Of a DNA stretch of 64,000 bases, positions 31,430-41,096 are shown piece by piece. Position 1 is the stretch's first letter. The number at the start of each line of letters is the position of its first letter. The notes below the pieces were generated by a model. That model saw nothing but the letters and a program-made list of their open reading frames with translations, had not been told where the DNA came from and did not search any database. The DNA is from Leguminivora glycinivorella (taxonomy: Eukaryota > Arthropoda > Insecta > Lepidoptera > Tortricidae). Position numbers and translations under genes: made by a program. Location: assembly GCF_023078275.1 (NCBI RefSeq), contig NC_062974.1, positions 23,489,119 to 23,553,118 on the forward strand, read 5' to 3'.

Positions 31430-31639
31430 TTAAAAATTAAAATTGACAAACTCTACTTGGCTGGTGCGACCGGTAAACTTGGCCTCCAACACTAAAGCAC
31501 GCCCGTTGATTGGTGTGGCCTCGGGGGCGATATCGCGCCAGATTTCGCTGACGAGTTCACGGAAGTCTACCTTGACTGTATCTATTTCGTCGACCTAAGT
31601 TGACTTTTGACCCTTTTGACTGCCCCTATCTTCACTCAT
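31430..31639 (-). pseudogene. Small unknown ORF with one in-frame amber codon
   Basis: ATG at 31639 (context aaggatgag) opens MSEDRGSQKGQKST, then TAG at 31595-31597, then 54 sense codons starting VDEIDTVKVDFRELVSEIWR and ending GRTSQVEFVNFNF before TAA at 31430. Both parts are in one frame. Acidic and hydrophobic residues alternate, the word FRELVSEIWRDIAPEA reads like real protein, and codon use is less A/T-biased than the flanks. I do not recognise the family. It may be a decayed transposon or host exon. An exon start at the AG of the TAG is also possible, but the preceding tract is purine-rich. Confidence 0.35.
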
Positions 31640-31694
31640 CCTTGAAAGTAGACAAAACAGTTTTTTTGCCTGTGATTTTCTTCTGCAGATAATA

Positions 31695-31780
31695 ATCCCC
31701 TTATTCATAAATATACTCTAAAGTTTCAGACAAAGTTCCTTTGTCTCCTTCTGACGTATTGGTGTGATAGAAAGGGATAA
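31695..31780. repeat. Diverged arm of the 48.8-kb MITE
   Basis: cccttattcataaatatact and caaagttcctttgtctcctt, then ggtgtgatagaaagggata, follow the order of 48767-48835 (cttattcataaacgttcact, cgtttgtctctttc). A second fragment is at about 32545-32590. Confidence 0.4.
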
Positions 31781-31785
31781 TAGTA

Positions 31786-31909
31786 CATTGTGCAACAAGG
31801 GGAGGAAGTTGAATATTACTAACGAGAGTAAGTTAAATCGCGACGGCTTGCCGGAGCGATTTAAAGACTCGAGTTAGTAATATTCATACTCCCCGAGTTA
31901 CACACAATG
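31786..31909. mobile_element. Palindromic MITE, 124 bp
   Basis: cattgtgcaacaaggggagg faces ccccgagttacacacaatg. The arms continue as gaatattactaacgagagt / actcgagttagtaatattc and aaatcgc / gcgattt, almost to the centre. Confidence 0.8.
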
Positions 31910-32858
31910 TTTTTCATCACATTTGAGAGAAAAATACAGAGGGAACAGTCATAAGGCAAAACCTTCAACCGGCGGCGTTGCGACCAGTAGTGTATCTTGA
32001 TCTACATCAGATTATTCATATTAAATCCATTGTTTTTGATAACAAACACTTTTTGAACGAAAACAAATACGAAAATACTGCATATAAATTAAATGCAACG
32101 TTCAAAAAAGCATATTTATAAATCATAATAATTGAACTAAAATTGTACTTATTTTTATGTTGTACTCTCCGTTGCTAGGCAACGGTGGGTGCCTCGCTTA
32201 CGCCCGCGGTCAAGCGCGATTAGAGAGTAATTGTCAGATTGTAAATTATAACAATTTATCTGAGTTAAATTTTACGAAATAAATGCAAAACAGACTGAAA
32301 TAATTGTAAAACATAAATAAAATGCATTTTTCATGCCGTATAATATATTTTATAGCTTAATAGTAAAATTTTTGTTGTGCAATAAAAATCCTTGGCAGAT
32401 TGAAACATCCTTTGCCTGAAGTATTGTACGGATCGTATTAATTTTTAAAACTAAATCCATTATTCCCTTGGGAATAAAATAGTACATTATGCTTCAGTAC
32501 ACGTAGACGTAATGATACCTTTAAACAGCAAATGTGATGAAAACGAACTTTATCGGCTTGATAACTTTAATGTTCGATTATGAATAAGGTCAGAGTCTCA
32601 GAGACTACTTTATTAATTTTATTATATTCTTCTCGAGTTTCGCTTATGGCCGATCCCACAGGGCAGCCCTAATGGGCGCGTGCGGCTGACGGGGGCACGC
32701 CCCTTATTACTTTGTTGCGAGTGTATTAGGCATTGTGCTCTAGATACCGCCTGTGTACGTGCACTGATTGGCTGGATTTTCCTATTTTTACTGTCCAGTT
32801 TTCTTGTAAAAACCTTCTAAGCTCACTTATTGAAGGATCGTGTTAATACGTTTTATGT
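31910..32858. other. No gene seen; one X-box-like palindrome
   Basis: Single-copy DNA. The only marked features are a palindrome at 32169-32185 and a fragment at 32545-32590 (aacgaactttatcggcttga) from the MITE family at 48.8 kb. Confidence 0.4.
32169..32185. promoter_or_regulatory. X-box-like palindrome
   Basis: ccgttgctaggcaacgg is a perfect 8-bp-arm palindrome with one central base. Its core gttgctaggcaac is close to the RFX X-box (one mismatch in GTNRCC). It lies in a GC-rich patch between tactctc and gagagta. Binding is not shown. Confidence 0.3.
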
Positions 32859-33056
32859 AACCCCCGACGCAAAAACAACGGGGTGTTATAAGTTTGACGT
32901 GTCTGTCTGTCTGTCTGTGAGTGTGTCTGTCTGTGGCATCGTAGCTCCCGAACGGATGAACCGATTTAGATTTAGTTTTTTTTTGTTTTGAAAGCTGATT
33001 TAGTCGGGAGTGTTCTTAGCCATGTTTCATGAAAATCGGTCCAATATGTCCCGGTC
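32859..33056 (+). mobile_element. Family A repeat, 3'-truncated
   Basis: taacccccgacgcaaaaaca, gtataagtttgacgtgtctg region, (GTCT)n, cgaacggatgaaccgattta, catgaaaatcggtccaatat, then breaks off after gtcccggtc without the gtggttaggttat end. Confidence 0.8.
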
Positions 33057-33206
33057 TTTATAGATAGGTATCGAAGTAGTACTTAATTAATAACTTGGAT
33101 AAGTTTGGTGATTGGCCGACTGCATATTTTTTACTCGCAGTATGCAGAAAGTCATGTGGGTTCGCCCCGTGTTACGGCTCCCAAATATGCTCATGCTCCA
33201 TGTTTT

Positions 33207-33272
33207 TTTTTATACCACGTCGGTGGCAAACAGGTATACGGCTGATGGAAAGCGGTCACCGTAACCTATGGT
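33207..33272 (-). mobile_element. Family L LINE 3' end, minus strand
   Basis: tttttttttataccacgtcg, gtggcaaacaggtatacggc, agcggtcaccgtaacctatg: the reverse complement of the last 65 bp of the L copies. Confidence 0.7.
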
Positions 33273-33796
33273 CAACAGAATTCTTTAAAAATCTACACGT
33301 TATGACTGCAGAAAAAGTGCAAAGTCTACTTCTTCTACTACTATCTACTTTAAATAATACATTAAAGACGTGATAATGCGACTCCAACTTTGGAACTATT
33401 TTTTCCATATTTCAAAGGAGTATAATTGTAATAAATGTGGAAAGTTGTGTTTTATGTGAAAACTTCATTGTTACGGCAGTTGAAAATATGCTGACGGTGT
33501 AAAAATACTGCCTTATCATTGGATAACACACGCATACGCAATTAGGTCGATTTGATGTAACAGAAGCATAATCTTTTTTTCTTATTTTTAGTTTTACTTA
33601 CTTGTTTAACCAATTCGTTGCGTGTTCCATTTTCGAAAACTATACTTTGTAATGTCGAACAACTTGTCGATTTTAAAATGACACGTCTCGCGTGTCATAC
33701 GCCACACGCAAAAAATCTTGATGACAAGCCTCTCGTGTCACACGCACAGGACATCTTCCCCGTTTTACTCGTTCTACAATAAAGAGTTTTAAAAAA
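33273..33796. other. No gene seen
   Basis: AT-rich. cgtgtcat/cacacgc words recur near 33680-33745. No gene. Confidence 0.4.
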
Positions 33797-34262
33797 TGAA
33801 CCTATCAAGTTCAAAACAATTTTCCTAGAAAGTCTTTATAAAGTTCTACTTTTGTGATTTTTTTCATATTTTTTAAACACATGGTTCAAAAGTTAGAGGG
33901 GGGGACGCACTTTTATTTACTTTAGGAGCGATTATTTCCGAAAATATTAATATTATCAAAAAACAATCTTAGTAAACCCTTATTCATTTTTAAATACCTA
34001 TCCAACAATATATCACACGTTGGGGTAGGAATAAAAAAAAATATCAGCCCCCACTTTACATGTAGGGGGGGTACCCTAATAAAACATGTTTTTCCATTTT
34101 TTATTCTTGCATTTTGTCGGCGTGATTGATTTACATATTGGTACCAAATTTCAGCTTTCTAGTGCTAACGGTCACTGAGATTATCCGCGGACGGACCGAC
34201 GGACGGACGGACGGACAGACAGACATGGCGAAACTATAAGGGTTCCTAGTTGACTACGGAAC
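33797..34262 (+). mobile_element. Family B, 5'-truncated
   Basis: Begins atgaacctatcaagttcaaa, lacking the accggccaagagcg start; contains ggttcaaaagttagaggggg, cacgttggggtaggaat and (GGAC)n, and ends gactacggaac. The final ccct is replaced by unrelated sequence. Confidence 0.85.
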
Positions 34263-34674
34263 GTCCACGGGGAAGTAATCGTTTAATTGTTAGCCACGGA
34301 CGTGACATAAAAAAGAGGCGCTAAAATAAATCTAATTTACTAATCTGTGCGTCAAAATAATAGTGGCAACAGGAAATTCAAATGTGCATCTGATATCAAA
34401 ACAATATTGAAGTTTATGATTCATGATGAAGAATGATGAAGTGATATGTCACTCATCTATCATTCGAGCGTTATTTCGCTTGGACTTGTATTACGAATTG
34501 TGAATGACAGCTAACTAATATCAAATATCGTTTAGATGTCCGATGCACAATCGAATAGACCTATTCGTCTGCTGAACCAATTAAAACATGAATATATTGG
34601 ACTAGTCCGCTAAATCGATTGAAATATATCGAGTTGACCGCAAACGATATTAATTGCTATTCTCCTTGTTTCAG

Positions 34675-34764
34675 GTAATTATTGAACGAGAACGAACTGA
34701 ACGAATGGAACGAATGGAATGAATGAAATGGATTCTTTATCACTAAACGGGTTAACCGCTCTTG
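34675..34764 (+). other. Possible non-coding or start exon
   Basis: ctccttgtttcag before 34675 is a good splice acceptor and cttg|gtaagt after 34764 a good donor. The 90-bp interval carries (gaatgg)n-like words and an ATG frame, MNEMDSLSLNGLTAL, open to the donor. It could be a 5' UTR or first coding exon of a gene with long introns. No other exon is found in the window. Confidence 0.2.
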
Positions 34765-35535
34765 GTAAGTGATTCGGGTGACAACGATTTATGGATGAAG
34801 TGGACGTGTCCACGAGAGTAAGGAACTTTTAGAATGATTTAAAGTTATTTTGAGAATACAGTTTTAAGTGTTTAATATTGAGATTTTAACTGTATTACTA
34901 TTAGTTTATTTATCTTAATATTTATGAATATAATATACATATGCCCGAAAATACAAAATGTTGCTGAGAATCGTTTTTTGAGAACTAAAAGCTTGTTCAT
35001 TTGTTCTTTTTTCAACTCACACATTCCATTCATCGTCTTTAGATTTAGATTTCTTTATTTCATGATAAAAATCACACTATAAAATTGTTACATGTCAACG
35101 TCATGTTTATCTTCTCATCATGATCGTCAAAAATTACATTATAAATAGTATTAGTGTCTTCCAATAAGGATCGTCATTTACAAAGAAAAATACACAAAGC
35201 ACAATAAAATTACCGAATGAAATAGGTAAAAGCCGAAGTCAGTATAATCAAATAGAACTATGATAAATATGTCAAAAAAGAAATAATAATACACATAACG
35301 GAAAACGCATAAAATGCGAAATGCAATGTTTACGTATGTTTCTTAATTATTAAAATAACCTGATCCGGTAGCTCCAAGAAGTTCCGGATCCGGCCGATAA
35401 AATTAATGGAATACAATTATTCCATTAAAGAAACAATATTCTTTATCACTAAATGCTGCGGTCAGGTTAACCGCATGCTCGTGTCATGTAGGTAAGTGAG
35501 TCGGGCGACAACGATTCGTGGACGTCTAAGGACAT
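34731..35535 (+). repeat. Diverged direct duplication
   Basis: ttctttatcactaaa, ggttaaccgc and ggtaagtgattcgggtgaca (34732-34786) recur as ttctttatcactaaatgc, ggttaaccgc and ggtaagtgagtcgggcgaca (35438-35503). The 0.7-kb period suggests an old local duplication that includes the possible splice donor. A LINE tail (35036-35190) sits between. Confidence 0.5.
35036..35190 (-). mobile_element. LINE 3' end, minus strand
   Basis: (TTTAGA)n-like start, then tttctttatttcatgataaa, ttacatgtcaacgtcatgtt. On the minus strand this gives a 3' end with AATAAA-like signal and a (TAAATC)n tail. Confidence 0.45.
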
Positions 35536-35676
35536 GTCTCTTGAAATAACATGGTGTATATCAATGGAAGGTTATAAACTAGGAGGGTGGGCTGGTTTTT
35601 ACTTTAATAAAGGTATGTCAACTTTACCTCTACATAGATACGGTATACTTAGATCGGATATGTAACTGAGATGTAT

Positions 35677-35748
35677 TATCAGCTGCAAAAGTGCGTGGAG
35701 AAATTATAAATGAATTAATTGATAAATTCGCCATGCAGCTGATAGTAC
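35677..35748. mobile_element. Family J short palindromic MITE
   Basis: tatcagctgcaaaagtgcgt faces gccatgcagctgata, around gagaaattataaatgaat. The right arm lacks the acttttg block of the other copies. Confidence 0.7.
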
Positions 35749-36148
35749 ATTGAATTGTTCAAATTTGGGTTTGGGATAGCTAACAGAAAGAGCAGAACCA
35801 AACAACAACTGGCTTCCAGCAAATATTTATGACAACTATCAAAACAATCAACTGCAAAGCCTGACGCCGCGTCGACGTTTTTTCCATACAGTTGGCCCGA
35901 CGCTACGCTCGCGAGACGCTAGATGTAGGAGGGGGGGAGGGCCCTAAGAAACCAAAAACAAAAGTATGAAAAGTAAGTATAAAATATTTAAAAACATTAT
36001 CGTCTAAGACAAATATAATTACATATTAGTGAATAGAGATGATGAAAGAATTTTACTGTGCCGTTCTAATTAGTTTAACCTCTGTCACTGATAGCACTTA
36101 CGAAACTTCAATCAATATCCCAGGAATGTTCCCTTATAATCTTAATAG
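35749..36148. other. No gene seen
   Basis: Single-copy sequence with a G-rich run at 35927-35941. No coding frame. Confidence 0.4.
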
Positions 36149-36940
36149 TTGGTGTCCGTAGTGTCATCGTGCTATTAATTACTCGTGACCGCATTAAGAG
36201 AGATTAATGGTTACGTAACTATTAAATCCAGGCTCAGTATAGTTCGTGTCATCCATGATGACGTGCAGATTTGTCAATTTTAGCCTTAAATAATATGACA
36301 TTAGGAGTGAATGCCGGCGCCTACGTGAATGATACGGCCTGTATAGCGCCACTGAATTGCTTGATTTTATTGTTGCACAGATACATTAGGGTTCCTAAGA
36401 GAGATATTTTTGCATTTAAGATAAATAAAATTAATTTTCCTGTAATATTTATCTCTTGTTGGTGGTTAGTTTACTTTTACAACAGAGAAAAGCGAGGAAA
36501 AACAAATAGAATATTGTTTACTAAAATTAACTAAAGGAAGATAAATAAATGAATGAATTTTGGTTCTTAACAAATCTTTCGCTACGCAACCTGGTAAATC
36601 ACTGGAGAAATCGCAGATTAGAAAAAAATGGAAGAAATACGTCGAGTTTCGGTGGAGCTTGTTGTCCACGTCCAGTGAAGTCTTCAGTTTGAGAAATAAT
36701 CCCATAAAATCATACAATTTGGTATACCTAGTGTCATCGATCTATTTTCTGAGAGTATTTTAGTCAGACTTCAGACGTTTTTATTTCTCTTTGATGATTT
36801 GTAGTATCGCTCGCAAATATAAAAAAAAAATACTCTGATAAGTTTTGGGAACTGTCCCACTAAAAACAAGATTTGGTGTCCCTAGTGTCATCGAGCTATT
36901 AATTACTGCTGACCGCATTAAGTCAGATTAATGGTTACGT
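36149..36940 (+). repeat. Local direct repeats of a 70-bp word
   Basis: ttggtgtccgtagtgtcatc...gctattaattact and agattaatggttacgt (36149-36215) recur at 36869-36938 with about 85% identity. A shorter third copy, tttggtatacctagtgtcat, lies at 36719-36745. No element ends are visible. Frames of 83-87 codons between the copies are not recognisable. Confidence 0.6.
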
Positions 36941-37136
36941 CGTGACCCGAACTATAAATACGGCTTACTGTATTGAACTTTCAACTTTACGTGATTTTTG
37001 TTGTGTTGGATTTTATTACCCGACTTGGGTAATATTGTAGGACTGACGGGAAAAGTTTTGTACACGGTTGTGTGAAGATATTTACAGAAAGTACTGAGAT
37101 AGCTTTGAAAAAATATAGAAAACATTTATGTCCCTA

Positions 37137-37288
37137 ACGCCGTGGCTTGCGTGGGCGACGGTCGCGCGATGGTCGCGCGACGGCGATGCGACGCATACGA
37201 AATCAAACCTTATCGATATGGAAGTAGACGATGCGATGAGACGCGACGGCGACGGTCGCGCGACCGTCGCCCACGCAAGACACGGCGT
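37137..37288. mobile_element. GC-rich palindromic MITE, 152 bp
   Basis: acgccgtggcttgcgtgggc faces gcccacgcaagacacggcgt, with the arms continuing as gacggtcgcgcga / tcgcgcgaccgtc. The three overlapping open frames over it are mirror-image artefacts. A related fragment is at about 46310-46345. Confidence 0.8.
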
Positions 37289-37299
37289 AAGAATACAAG

Positions 37300-37513
37300 A
37301 AAGCCTGTAATAATGTCAAAAAGATGCAGCTGTTGAAAAGAAGTGGCCCGCCGAGTTTCTTGCCGGTCCCATAGTGGATATACAACTGAGGGGGGACTGA
37401 AATCTTCTCAAGGCTGAGGCGTAGGGTAAGAGCCGGCGTGGCTTTATTTGACGTTCATATGCGCACTGTAATATGCCTACTTGGAAAATAAATATTTAAT
37501 TTCATTTCAAAAT
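37300..37513 (+). mobile_element. LINE 3' untranslated region with tail
   Basis: gtggcccgccgagtttcttg, ggactgaaatcttctcaagg, gtaagagccggcgtggcttt, aatatgcctacttggaaaat, then aaataaatatttaatttcat: a polyadenylation signal and an (ATTTC)n-type tail. Familiar as a lepidopteran LINE 3' end. The coding part is absent. Confidence 0.6.
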
Positions 37514-38177
37514 ATACTGGAGAAAAAATAATACCTGTAGGTATAATTTGGGAAAAAAGTCGTTTGTGGTGCGAAACCATCTCTATTACATTTCTAGAAG
37601 TCGTAGTAATTTTCAGAAGCAGTAGCAGCGCAGAATATATTTTTGGCCGGGAAAAGTAATTTTTTGCATTAGACGTACGTCGATATTTAAGAAAATAAAT
37701 AATATTTGGCCTCTTCCATCGCAGAGGGCCGCAGCACTGAAAAAAAAATGAGTAGTTCTGCACCCAAAAGATTATACATTTGTAGGAATAATATATTTGT
37801 TTTGTCGAGCGCTGAATGTGTTTATTATAAAGACTCATCTCAACACTTACTAAAATTTATTATAATATGTATTCGCAAAACTTACACAGTCCGGATTACG
37901 TACAATAAACAAGGATCCAATACAAAATGGCGGCACCTGGCGCAGCCATGTGCTTATCCCGCTCGGTGGAGCGGAAAGCAGATAAAATGCGCGCGGGCGC
38001 TATCGAACGCCACAAAGCGCCATAACGCGCCACGAAGCGCCATGAGGTGCCACGCGTGGTACAACAGGACAGGAGTGGTGTTCGGATTTCAAAATCTACT
38101 TAAGGTACCGTTCCGATGCCTATGCGTTCTGATGCCTTGGTAGGTGGGATAGGTAAATGCTTGTTTAAAACAGAAAA
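37514..38177. other. Single-copy stretch; weak 145-codon frame and 10-bp repeats
   Basis: A plus-strand frame at 37706-38143 has no recognisable domain and mixed composition. At 38009-38053 cgccacaaag / cgccataacg / cgccacgaag / cgccatgagg form a 10-bp tandem repeat. I do not support a gene. Confidence 0.4.
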
Positions 38178-38766
38178 AAAAACCGGCCAAGAGCGTGTCG
38201 GGCCACGCTCAGTGTAGGGTTCCGTAGTTTTCCGTATTTTTCTCAAAAACTACTGAACCTATCAAGTTCAAAACAATTTTCCTAGAAAGTTTTTATAAAG
38301 TTCTACTTTTGTGATTTTTTTCATATTTTTTAAACATAGGGTTCAAAAGTTAGAGGGGGGGGACGCACTTTTTTTTTATTTAGGAGCGATTATTTCCGAA
38401 AATATAAATATTATCAAAAAACGATCTTAGCAAACCCTTATTCATTTTTAAATACCTATCCAACAATATATCACACGTTAGGGTTGGAATGAAAAAAAAT
38501 TTCAGCCCCCACTGTACATGTAGGGGGGGTAAAACATTTTCTTCCATTTTTTATTTTTGCACTTTGTCGGCGTGATTCATATACATATTGGTACCAAATT
38601 TCAGCTTTCTAGTGCTAACGGTTACTGAGATTATCCGCGGACGGACGGACGGACGGACGGACGGACGGACGGACGGACGGACGGACGGACGGACGGACGG
38701 ACGGACGGACGGACAGACAGACATGGCGAAACTATAAGGGTTCCTAGTTGACTACGGAACCCTAAA
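38178..38766 (+). mobile_element. Family B, full length
   Basis: aaaccggccaagagcgtgtc, cctatcaagttcaaaacaat, ggttcaaaagttagaggggg, atatcacacgttagggttgg, cagctttctagtgctaacgg, a 78-bp (GGAC)n array (38639-38716), then gttgactacggaaccct and oligo-A. Reference copy for this family. Confidence 0.9.
38639..38716 (+). repeat. (GGAC)n microsatellite inside family B
   Basis: About 19 units of GGAC, uninterrupted until gacagacagacatgg. It belongs to the B element; copy number differs among B copies (short at 34.2 kb, longest and interrupted at 53.16-53.28 kb). Confidence 0.95.
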
Positions 38767-38890
38767 AAGAAGTTCTTAATGCGTTTTCTAATTTTATCCC
38801 GACACAAACAAGTAAAACATAACGATTACCCTTCCAATCTGCATTAAAGATAATGTCCGCAAAGTCAGAAGTTTATTATTTGTTTTGTAC

Positions 38891-39126
38891 ATACATACAT
38901 ACAATCACGCCTGTAGGCAGAGCACATGAAACCACTAAAGCTTCAGGGCCACCCTTGGCAAATAAGGGGTTAAAAGAAAACGAAACTGTGGCATTGCAGT
39001 GAAAGGTTGCCAGCCTCTCGCCTACACCACAATTTAACCCATATCCCATAGTCGCCTTCTACGACACCCACGGGAAGAAAGGGGGTGGTGAAATTCTTAA
39101 CCCGTCACCACACAGGCAACACAGGC
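38891..39126 (-). mobile_element. Family F retroposon, longest copy
   Basis: On the plus strand: (ATAC)n, aatcacgcctgtaggcagag, aaccactaaagcttcagggc, ggttgccagcctctcgccta, gtgtcgtagaaggcgactat in complement, ending caccacacaggcaacacagg. ttgttttgtac flanks it exactly (38880-38890, 39127-39137). About 236 bp, perhaps the full length. Confidence 0.9.
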
Positions 39127-39452
39127 TTGTTTTGTACTAATTTGTTAATAAAATATTAAGTAATTGTTAGTAAAATAATAGTATTTTATGCAACAGGCGT
39201 TTAAAGGAGGTCGAAAAAGATTTGAGGCGAAGCCGAAAATTGTTATTGAGACGCCACGAGTATTTTTTGACTCAGTTAAACACCGTTGCATACAATACTT
39301 TTTCTACGACCATGCACTTAGTTTTTAATACAGTTTTCTTGAATAACTTTCGTGAAATTCACACTGTTTCATGTATTTTGACTCAAAGGTTTGCACTGTC
39401 AGCTCGGCTGCCCAAAGCCTTCCCGCGCACGCCCGCAGTGTCGTTATAAGGC

Positions 39453-39466
39453 GTTGCCATGGTTAC
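39453..39466. promoter_or_regulatory. RFX X-box-like motif in family O
   Basis: gttgccatggttac is the same X-box-type motif as at 11906-11919, on the opposite strand. It is unchanged although the flanks differ. Confidence 0.45.
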
Positions 39467-39503
39467 AGAGCCAAACAATGCGTTTTCAGTTTTTTCGATA
39501 CTG

Positions 39504-39515
39504 CGCGCATGCGCG
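39504..39515. promoter_or_regulatory. NRF1/EWG-like motif in family O
   Basis: cgcgcatgcgcg, unchanged from 11857-11868. Confidence 0.4.
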
Positions 39516-39723
39516 GAAAGCCGGCGGACGCTGGCTTTGGGAAATAGACCTTTATGTAGGGGTTTAAAGACCTGTGCACGACCCTGTAAATGACGAATAA
39601 CAATTCGGGAGTAGAAAAAATATTCAAAAGTGATACCTTTAGTAAAATACCTAAGAATTTCATACGTGAGAGCGAGAAGATGATATTTTTTCTCTCTCAC
39701 ACATATGGATGACAATGACATGC

Positions 39724-39809
39724 CTAGGCATTTTCACAGGCGCTGCCTGGCGGGATAAAATGTCAGTGTGCCTCCTCATTGTGGGTCTCAATTTTTGAAA
39801 ATGCCCTAG
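39724..39809. mobile_element. Short MITE with ctaggcatttt ends
   Basis: ctaggcattttcac faces tttttgaaaatgccctag. The end gggcatttt recalls the MITE at 793-1066, but the interior differs. Confidence 0.5.
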
Positions 39810-40016
39810 TACGGTTGGCTGAATATTTTATACAATAGACAATATGGCGACTGAGGCGGCCGTATTTTTAATATTTTAACTGGATGCCATTTAATTTTAT
39901 AAAACGCCCGGAGCGATACAGCGGGTCATCAGTTTAAAAGTCGTACATGCATGCTTTTAATTGATAGCGAGTGTATTTTCAATTAAAATCTCTGTTCTTA
40001 GACTTTTTAATGTTTA

Positions 40017-40155
40017 CTATACTCTGTCAAGCAAGTCTGTCAGTAAATAAGAACAAAGAAAACTATATGCATCCTTTTCTTTAGGGTGCGAGAGAAAAGG
40101 ATACCTACAGTTTCCTGTGTTCTTATTTACTGACAAACTTGTTTGACAGAGTTTA
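40017..40155. mobile_element. Palindromic MITE, ctctgtcaa ends
   Basis: actctgtcaagcaagtctgt...cagtaaataagaac faces gttcttatttactgac...aaacttgtttgacagagt, with ccttttcttta / agaaaagg at the centre. Second copy at 51752-51875. Confidence 0.85.
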
Positions 40156-40257
40156 ACTTTTGGTACAGTCAGTACCGGGAGCCTTTAAAGCTGTAAGTAC
40201 CGATTAAGATGATATACGACAAAGAACGACGTATGATGAAGAAAAGAGCGTACACCC

Positions 40258-40373
40258 ATCTTAAAGGCCGGCAACGCACCTCTAACACCTCTGGTGTTTC
40301 GGGTGTCCATGGGCAGCAGTGATCGCTTACCATCAGGCGACCTGTCTGCTCGTTTGCCTACTATCCCATAAAA
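40258..40373 (+). mobile_element. LINE 3' end with oligo-A
   Basis: taaaggccggcaacgcacct, ctggtgtttcgggtgtccat, gatcgcttaccatcaggcga, cctgtctgctcgtttgccta, then cccataaaaaaaaa. A familiar lepidopteran LINE terminus, 5'-truncated. Distantly like family L. Confidence 0.65.
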
Positions 40374-40425
40374 AAAAATCTCGATAATCGATGGTGATTG
40401 CTTATTTTGTTGGGAGACATACGGA

Positions 40426-40504
40426 GTGGCACTGAAGCTTTAGTAGTTTCATGTGTTCTGCCTAACTCTTTATGGGATACAGGCGTGATTGTATGTATGT
40501 ATGT
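40426..40504 (+). mobile_element. Family F, strongly 5'-truncated
   Basis: gtggcactgaagctttagta to acaggcgtgattgtatgtat plus ATGT tail. acatacgga flanks it exactly (40417-40425, 40505-40513). Only the last ~80 bp are present. Confidence 0.85.
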
Positions 40505-40589
40505 ACATACGGATATTTACATATAAAGTTCATCTGTTCAAGATTTATTCAGTTACCTATAAAAATCTGTTATCATCTCCTATCTATTA

Positions 40590-40725
40590 GTGCGTTTTCA
40601 CATTATCCGATCCGATATCGGATGTCCGAAGGATTTCAAAGGCAAGAATTAAAAATGGCGGCTTCAATGTATGGGATATCGGTCCTACGTTCGATATCGG
40701 ATCGGATAATGTGAAACGGCCTTAC
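40590..40725. mobile_element. MITE with TCCGATATCGGAT arms
   Basis: cacattatccgatccgatat faces gatatcggatcggataatgt and the next bases gtgaaa. The arms match the element at 20920-21057; the centres differ. Confidence 0.8.
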
Positions 40726-41096
40726 GATGCCCAAATGCCAGCATTTTTAATGTCTGTATACATAATCATTTTCATGAATTTATAAATCGTTTCATTTAAT
40801 ATCGCAACTTTAATCATATTACGTTATGAACCACGATAATATTACGAGCACGCGGTTTAATAAACAAAACTCTATACATATTTGGACATGTATATTACGC
40901 TTCATATTCTAATTCAGCTTTTCGTACGCCTAAAAACGGCCCATATCACACGATACGCTTTATCTCCAGCGGGAAGCTACCCTATTCACGCCGCGTGTAA
41001 TATCCTGAACGCGGCATTTCGTGGCACAGGTGTTATATGAACACAGGCTACAGTAGACCAGTCATGCGTATAGTTCCTCCAGTATAGACCCTCTAC

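Larger units (their letters stand above)
39180..39621 (-). repeat. Family O repeat, copy 2
   Basis: Inverted relative to 11750-12209 and about 80-85% alike over the whole length, including the terminal MITE (39180-39299), gttgccatggttac (39453-39466) and cgcgcatgcgcg (39504-39515). Three overlapping minus-strand and plus-strand frames over it are not conserved as protein between the copies. Confidence 0.8.

Noticed and set aside
37706..38143. 145-codon plus-strand frame
   Set aside because: No domain recognised; the composition shifts from AT-rich to a GC-rich 10-bp repeat inside the frame, which points to chance.
39222..39721. Overlapping frames of 66-112 codons in family O copy 2
   Set aside because: Not conserved as protein in copy 1 of the same repeat.
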